Assembly (NCBI RefSeq): GCF_014522265.1
Contig: NZ_CP017024.1
Coordinates: 2,384,001-2,448,000 of the forward strand
Source of the DNA: Pseudomonas oryzihabitans
GTDB taxonomy: Bacteria > Pseudomonadota > Gammaproteobacteria > Pseudomonadales > Pseudomonadaceae
Direction: 5' to 3'
DNA: 64,000 nucleotides
Shown: piece by piece, positions 60,082-64,000 of the stretch
Layout of the letters: every line of letters begins with the position of its first letter
Numbering within the stretch: position 1 is the stretch's first letter
Made by a program: the position numbers and the translations under genes
The notes under the pieces: generated by a model
Seen by the model: the letters and a program-made list of their open reading frames with translations, nothing else
What the model was told of the DNA's origin: nothing
Database searches by the model: none

Positions 60082-60424
60082 CGAAGAAGCGCGCATTCAG
60101 CGCCGCCAGCGGCGCGCGTAGCTGCTCCAGCTGATCGGCCGCACCGAACACCTCGAAGCGTTCCAGGGTGGCGATGGCCTGGGCCTGCTCCAGCAGATCG
60201 CCGACGTTGTCCAGGTGGGCCAGCAGCGCCTGGGCATCGCGATAGCCTTCGCGGCAGCGCGCCGTGGCGCCGTCGTAGCAGAAGCCATAGTAGAGGCAGC
60301 CGGGTTCGCTCTGGGTGCGCTGCAGCATGGCCACGCCCAGGCGCTTGAAGGCCTCGAGCTGATCGGGTTGGACGGCGAAGACGGGGGCCAGGCTGCAGAC
60401 GGAATCGCTGGGAAGAGTGGGCAT
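60056..60424 (-). CDS. Antibiotic-biosynthesis-monooxygenase-like (ABM) domain protein
   Basis: The 122-residue protein shows the ferredoxin-like ABM pattern: VFAVQPDQLEAFKRLGVAML, SEPGCLYYGFCYDG and DAQALLAHLDNVGDLL. Such dimeric proteins act on quinols or aromatic substrates, or serve unknown roles. CCAGGAGTTTCC precedes the ATG at 60424. It shares the strand with the following ketosteroid-isomerase-like gene but lies behind it; the two may form a small operon. Function is not deducible further. Confidence 0.72.
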   Translation of the reverse strand: MPTLPSDSVCSLAPVFAVQPDQLEAFKRLGVAMLQRTQSEPGCLYYGFCYDGATARCREGYRDAQALLAHLDNVGDLLEQAQAIATLERFEVFGAADQLEQLRAPLAALNARFFVMAEGFRR

Positions 60425-60498
60425 GGAAACTCCTGGGTCAGGGGTGGTCTCCATGCGACCCCTGCCGAGGGGACGGCGCTCCCGTCAACTGACGGACG

Positions 60499-60900
60499 TC
60501 AGCCGCCGACCTGGGCGATCCAGTCGTTTAGGTTGTAGTAGTTGGTTACCCGCGCCACCTTGCCGTCGCGGATCTCGAAGAAGGCCCCCACCGGCAGGCG
60601 ATAGGTCTGGCCGTTGGCCGGCGGCAGGCCTTCATCGCTGGCCAGGTACTCGCCATGGATGACGAATTCGGCGGCGGCGCGGCGCCCGCTGGGTTCGGCC
60701 ATGACGACCAAATCGGTCAGGCGTTCGCGATAGCAGCGATTCATGTGTGCCATGAAGGCCGCGAAGGCGGCCTTGCCCACCTGACGCTCGCCCTGGTTGA
60801 TGTCGTGGACCACATCATCGGTGAGCAACTCCAGAAAGATGTCCATATCGCCGGCATTGAAGGCGGCGTAGTAGGCGTCGATGAGGTCGGTCGTGGTCAT
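60499..60900 (-). CDS. SnoaL/NTF2-like polyketide-cyclase or ketosteroid-isomerase-like protein
   Basis: The 133-residue protein matches the SnoaL-like family: MTTTDLIDAYYAAFNAGDMD, FLELLTDDVVHDINQGE and VTNYYNLNDWIAQVGG. The fold is a cone with a hydrophobic cavity; the catalytic residues vary. It is divergent from the GNAT-nitrilase gene pair, which suggests a shared substrate or regulation, but no pathway can be stated. Confidence 0.8.
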   Translation of the reverse strand: MTTTDLIDAYYAAFNAGDMDIFLELLTDDVVHDINQGERQVGKAAFAAFMAHMNRCYRERLTDLVVMAEPSGRRAAAEFVIHGEYLASDEGLPPANGQTYRLPVGAFFEIRDGKVARVTNYYNLNDWIAQVGG

Positions 60901-61005
60901 GGCGGTTCCTGTCGTGAACGAAAAAATGGCCTTGCCCGCACATGGTAGGGTGCCGCTACGCGGCCGACATAGCCATTCACGTCTCCTGCTTAACCAGAAG
61001 AGTCC

Positions 61006-61593
61006 ATGGACATCCAACTCCTCCACGGCGCTGCCATCACCCCGCTGATTCCCGAACTCGCCACCCTGCGCATCGCGGTCTTTCGCGAATTTCCCTATCT
61101 CTACGACGGCACCCTGGCCTACGAGTCCCGCTATCTGCAGACCTACGCCCAGTCGCCTGACAGCCTCTGCGTGCTGGTCAGCGACGCCGGCCGCGTAGTG
61201 GGCGCTGCCACCGCCTTGCCGCTGGCGGACGAGACCGCGGAATTCCAGCAGCCCTTCCTCGCCAGTGGCTGGCCAGTGGAGCGGATTTACTACTTTGGTG
61301 AGTCCCTGCTACTGCCGACCTACCGCGGCCGGGGACTTGGCCGGCGCTTCTTTGCCGAACGCGAGGCCCGGGCGCGGCAGCTGGGGCGCTTCGCCTGGTG
61401 TGCCTTTTGCGCCGTGCAGCGCCCGGACAACCATCCTCGGCGACCGCCGCACTACAGAGCGCCACACAGCCTCTGGCAGCGTCAGGGCTTCACCGAACAG
61501 CCGACGCTGACCACCCAGTACCGGTGGCAGGATCTCGACGAAACGTTCGAGTCGCCCAAGCCCATGACCTTCTGGCTAAAGGAGTTGCCATGA
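61006..61593 (+). CDS. GNAT-family N-acetyltransferase
   Basis: The 195-residue protein contains the acetyl-CoA pyrophosphate loop in LLPTYRGRGLGRRFF (near residue 107) and ends FESPKPMTFWLKELP. The N-terminus (DIQLLHGAAITPLIPELATLRIAVF, residues 2-26) is that of a branch found next to nitrilase-like genes. The acceptor is unknown. Its stop overlaps the start of the next gene (ATGA), implying coupled synthesis with the carbon-nitrogen hydrolase. Confidence 0.87.
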   Translation: MDIQLLHGAAITPLIPELATLRIAVFREFPYLYDGTLAYESRYLQTYAQSPDSLCVLVSDAGRVVGAATALPLADETAEFQQPFLASGWPVERIYYFGESLLLPTYRGRGLGRRFFAEREARARQLGRFAWCAFCAVQRPDNHPRRPPHYRAPHSLWQRQGFTEQPTLTTQYRWQDLDETFESPKPMTFWLKELP

Positions 61594-62474
61594 TCCGCCT
61601 CGCCGCCTGTCAATACGCCATCGAGCTGCTGGAGTCCTGGGACGCCTACGCTGCGCACCTGACCGACCTCTGCGAGGAGGCCGCGGCCGCAGGCAGTCAG
61701 CTGCTGCTATTGCCTGAATACGCCGGCCTGGTGCTCAGCGGCCAGCTGCCTCCCGACGAGCGCAGCGACCTGCAGGGCTCCATTGCCGGCATCCAGCCCC
61801 TGATCTCGGTCTGGCGCGACCTCTGCGAAGGTCTGGCGCGCCGGCTGCAGCTCTATCTGCAACCCGGCTCGCTGCCAGTCCTCGACGACGACGGCCGGTA
61901 TCGCAACCGGGCCTGGCTGTTCGGCCCCGAGGGCTGCCTGGGCCATCAGGACAAGCTGGTGATGACCCGCTTCGAGCGGGAGGAGTGGCACATCGTCGGC
62001 GGCCGCGAAGGCCTGCGGACATTCGATACGGCCCTCGGGCGTCTCGGCATCCTGATCTGCTACGACAGCGAATTCCCGCTGCTGGCCCGCCACTTGGCCG
62101 AAGCGGGTGCGGACCTGATCCTGGTACCGAGTTGTACCGATACCGTCGCCGGCTTCCACCGGGTTAGGGTCGGTGCCCAGGCCCGGGCGCTGGAAAACCA
62201 GGTCGCCGTGTTGCAGTCGCCGACGGTGGGTTTGGCACCCTGGTCGCCGGCGCTGGACGAAAATGTCGGTCGGGCCGGGCTCTTCGTCCCGCCGGATCGT
62301 GGCCTGCCCGCGAACGGCGTGATCGCCCAGAGCGCAGAACTCTGTCCGGACGTCAGCCAGTGGCTCTATGCCGACCTCGATCTGGACGAGGTGCGACGGG
62401 TGCGGACCCATGGCCAGGTGTTCATCCGCCATGACTGGCTGGAGCAGTGGCAAGTACTGGAACCCAGGCGCTGA
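61590..62474 (+). CDS. Carbon-nitrogen hydrolase (nitrilase superfamily)
   Basis: The 294-residue enzyme has the nitrilase-superfamily triad: Glu in LLLLPEYAG (near residue 43), Lys in HQDKLVMTRFERE (near 112) and Cys in LGILICYDSEFP (near 149), so it should hydrolyse an amide or nitrile by a thiol-acyl route. It resembles omega-amidase-like and beta-ureidopropionase-like members more than true nitrilases. Coupling with an acetyltransferase gene suggests that the pair works on the same class of amine or amide. A clear terminator follows. Confidence 0.9.
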   Translation: MIRLAACQYAIELLESWDAYAAHLTDLCEEAAAAGSQLLLLPEYAGLVLSGQLPPDERSDLQGSIAGIQPLISVWRDLCEGLARRLQLYLQPGSLPVLDDDGRYRNRAWLFGPEGCLGHQDKLVMTRFEREEWHIVGGREGLRTFDTALGRLGILICYDSEFPLLARHLAEAGADLILVPSCTDTVAGFHRVRVGAQARALENQVAVLQSPTVGLAPWSPALDENVGRAGLFVPPDRGLPANGVIAQSAELCPDVSQWLYADLDLDEVRRVRTHGQVFIRHDWLEQWQVLEPRR

Positions 62475-62478
62475 ATGA

Positions 62479-62507
62479 AAAAAGCCCAGCACTGAGCTGG
62501 GCTTTTT
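62479..62507. terminator. Bidirectional Rho-independent terminator
   Basis: AAAAAGCCCAGC, ACTGA loop, GCTGGGCTTTTT is a 12-bp stem with A and T runs on both sides, located between the converging nitrilase-like and fumarase genes. Confidence 0.92.
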
Positions 62508-62520
62508 CGTGGGACGGAAT

Positions 62521-64000
62521 CTAGATCTCGACGGCGAGGCTGTCGGCGATCTTCTTCTGCCACACCTGCGGGCCGGTGATGTGCACCGACTCGCCACGGG
62601 TGTCGACGGCCACGGTCACCGGCATGTCCTTCACCTCGAACTCATAGATGGCTTCCATCCCCAGTTCCGGGAAGGCCAGCACCTGGGAGCCCTTGATGGC
62701 CTGGGCCACCAGGTAGGCGGCACCGCCGACGGCCATCAGGTACACCGCCTTGTGGTCCTTGATCGCCTCGATGGCGATGGGGCCGCGCTCGGACTTGCCG
62801 ATCATGCCCAGCAGGCCGGTCTGGTCGAGAATCTGGCGGGTGAACTTGTCCATGCGGGTCGCCGTGGTGGGACCGGCCGGGCCGACCACCTCGTCGCCCA
62901 CCGGATCGACCGGGCCGACGTAGTAGATGAAGCGACCCTTGAGGTCCACCGGCAGCGACTCGCCCTTGTTGAGCATGTCGACCATGCGCTTGTGGGCCGC
63001 ATCGCGTCCGGTGAGCATCTTGCCGTTGAGCAGCACGGTCTCGCCCGGCTGCCAGCTCTGCACCTCTTCCGGGGTCAGGGTGTCGAGGTCGACGCGACGG
63101 GCGCTCGGACCGGCTTCCCAGACGATTTCCGGATAGGCGTCCAGCGGCGGCGCTTCCAGACTGGCGGGACCGGAGCCGTCCAGCACGAAGTGGGCGTGAC
63201 GGGTGGCGGCGCAGTTGGGGATCATGCACACCGGCAGGGAGGCGGCGTGGGTCGGGTAGTCCTTGATCTTGACGTCCAGCACCGTGGTCAGGCCGCCCAG
63301 GCCCTGGGCACCGATGCCCAGCTGGTTGACCTTGTCGAAGATCTCCAGGCGCAGCTCTTCCAGGCGATTCTGCGGACCGCGGGCCTTCAGCTCATGGATG
63401 TCGATCTCGTCCATCAGCGATTCCTTGGCCAGTACCGCGGCCTTTTCGGCGGTGCCGCCGATGCCGATGCCCAGCATGCCCGGCGGGCACCAGCCGGCGC
63501 CCATGGTCGGCACGGTCTTGAGCACCCAGTCGACGATGGAATCGGACGGGTTGAGCATGGCCATCTTCGACTTGTTCTCGGAGCCGCCGCCCTTGGCCGC
63601 GACATCGATCTCCACGGTATTGCCGGGGACGATCTGGTAGTGGATCACCGCCGGGGTGTTGTCCTTGGTGTTCTTGCGGGCACCGGCCGGGTCGGCCAGG
63701 ATCGAGGCACGCAGGACGTTTTCCGGCAGGTTGTAGGCGCGTCGGACACCCTCGTTGATCATCTCGTCCAGGCTCAGGGTGGCGCCGTCCCAACGCACGT
63801 CCATGCCGACCTTGGCGAAGACGGTGACGATGCCGGTGTCCTGGCAGATCGGCCGATGGCCGGTGGCGCACATCCGCGAGTTGATCAGGATCTGAGCGAT
63901 GGAATCGCGCGCGGCGGCGGATTCTTCGCGCAGATAGGCCTCGTGCATGGCCTGGATGAAGTCGACGGGGTGGTAATAGGAGATGAACTGCAGGGCGTCG
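62521..64000 (-). CDS. Class I (iron-sulfur) fumarate hydratase, N-terminus outside window
   Basis: About 493 residues are visible, starting DALQFISYYHPVDFIQ at the window edge, which leaves roughly the first 15 residues outside. It is a one-piece class I fumarase (alpha and beta domains fused) that interconverts fumarate and malate with a [4Fe-4S] cluster. Cluster cysteines are in PICQDTG, IPNCAATRH and a third site further on; GSENKSKMAMLNPSD and GPTTATRMDKFTRQIL belong to the active site. Such enzymes are oxygen-sensitive and coexist with class II FumC in Pseudomonas. Ends AVEI 12 bp from a shared terminator. Confidence 0.95.
   Translation of the reverse strand, partial: DALQFISYYHPVDFIQAMHEAYLREESAAARDSIAQILINSRMCATGHRPICQDTGIVTVFAKVGMDVRWDGATLSLDEMINEGVRRAYNLPENVLRASILADPAGARKNTKDNTPAVIHYQIVPGNTVEIDVAAKGGGSENKSKMAMLNPSDSIVDWVLKTVPTMGAGWCPPGMLGIGIGGTAEKAAVLAKESLMDEIDIHELKARGPQNRLEELRLEIFDKVNQLGIGAQGLGGLTTVLDVKIKDYPTHAASLPVCMIPNCAATRHAHFVLDGSGPASLEAPPLDAYPEIVWEAGPSARRVDLDTLTPEEVQSWQPGETVLLNGKMLTGRDAAHKRMVDMLNKGESLPVDLKGRFIYYVGPVDPVGDEVVGPAGPTTATRMDKFTRQILDQTGLLGMIGKSERGPIAIEAIKDHKAVYLMAVGGAAYLVAQAIKGSQVLAFPELGMEAIYEFEVKDMPVTVAVDTRGESVHITGPQVWQKKIADSLAVEI

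Overview
The window is a 64 kb piece of a high-GC gammaproteobacterial chromosome, almost certainly a Pseudomonas. This rests on protein-level resemblance (ModG/ModEABC, MapZ, CstA, RadA, RlmG, SecA/ArgJ, class I fumarase) and on a gene order (fpr, mscL, radA, mapZ, cstA, ybdD, cobW; dciA, secA, argJ, GST, Nudix) that I recall from Pseudomonas genomes. Species cannot be settled from the sequence alone. I see no rRNA, tRNA, CRISPR array, prophage or integrase. Genes fill nearly all of the DNA, and part of the remaining intergenic space is occupied by repeats.

Layout. 1-8.4 kb: a truncated multi-PAS sensor, ettA, then a molybdate locus (modG divergent from modE-modABC). 8.4-9.6 kb: a lower-GC Fic gene. 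9.7-14.9 kb: LysR/EamA pair, an amidase-permease operon and a divergent LuxR solo of the plant-responsive type. 15.1-20.3 kb: a small NTF2-like protein, then LysR, CaiB/BaiF CoA-transferase, HMG-CoA-lyase-like enzyme and an anion-symporter MFS, which look like one catabolic unit. 20.3-26.9 kb: RND pump and adaptor, divergent from an RstAB-like two-component system that is split by a small inverted-repeat element. 26.9-38.4 kb: glutaminase, outer-membrane barrel, ClsA, RlmG, Fpr, TerC-CBS-CorC membrane protein, MscL, small proteins, RadA, CopB. 38.4-44.9 kb: tandem hairpin repeats, MapZ, a Cache-type kinase/regulator pair divergent from cstA-ybdD, and a CobW GTPase. 44.9-51.4 kb: dciA, secA, argJ, GST, Nudix-ThiE fusion. 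51.5-64 kb: ArsR-MFS-OYE operon, OmpA-like lipoprotein, REC-PAS-GGDEF-EAL protein, ClsB, acyltransferase, small enzymes and the start of fumarase.

Two patterns cut across the window. First, five copies of a 160-190 bp repeat sit directly behind stop codons (around 4.2, 14.9, 27.9, 34.3 and 43.6 kb). Their ends are inverted repeats whose sequence differs from copy to copy yet stays complementary within each copy, and an internal hairpin also shows a compensatory change, so they look like a structured element rather than passive debris. They also carry a conserved short reading frame. Second, eight genes (modE, two lysR, EamA, amidase, copB, Cache kinase, GGDEF-EAL) are each broken by the apparent loss of one base in a G/C run. 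Restoring one base gives a full family-length protein every time, so a systematic homopolymer error in the assembly is the likeliest cause.

The most interesting functional unit is the LuxR solo at 14.1 kb. It carries the W57M/Y61W replacements typical of plant-signal receptors and lies back to back with an amino-acid permease and an acetamidase/formamidase-type amidase, suggesting detection, uptake and breakdown of a plant-derived amide.
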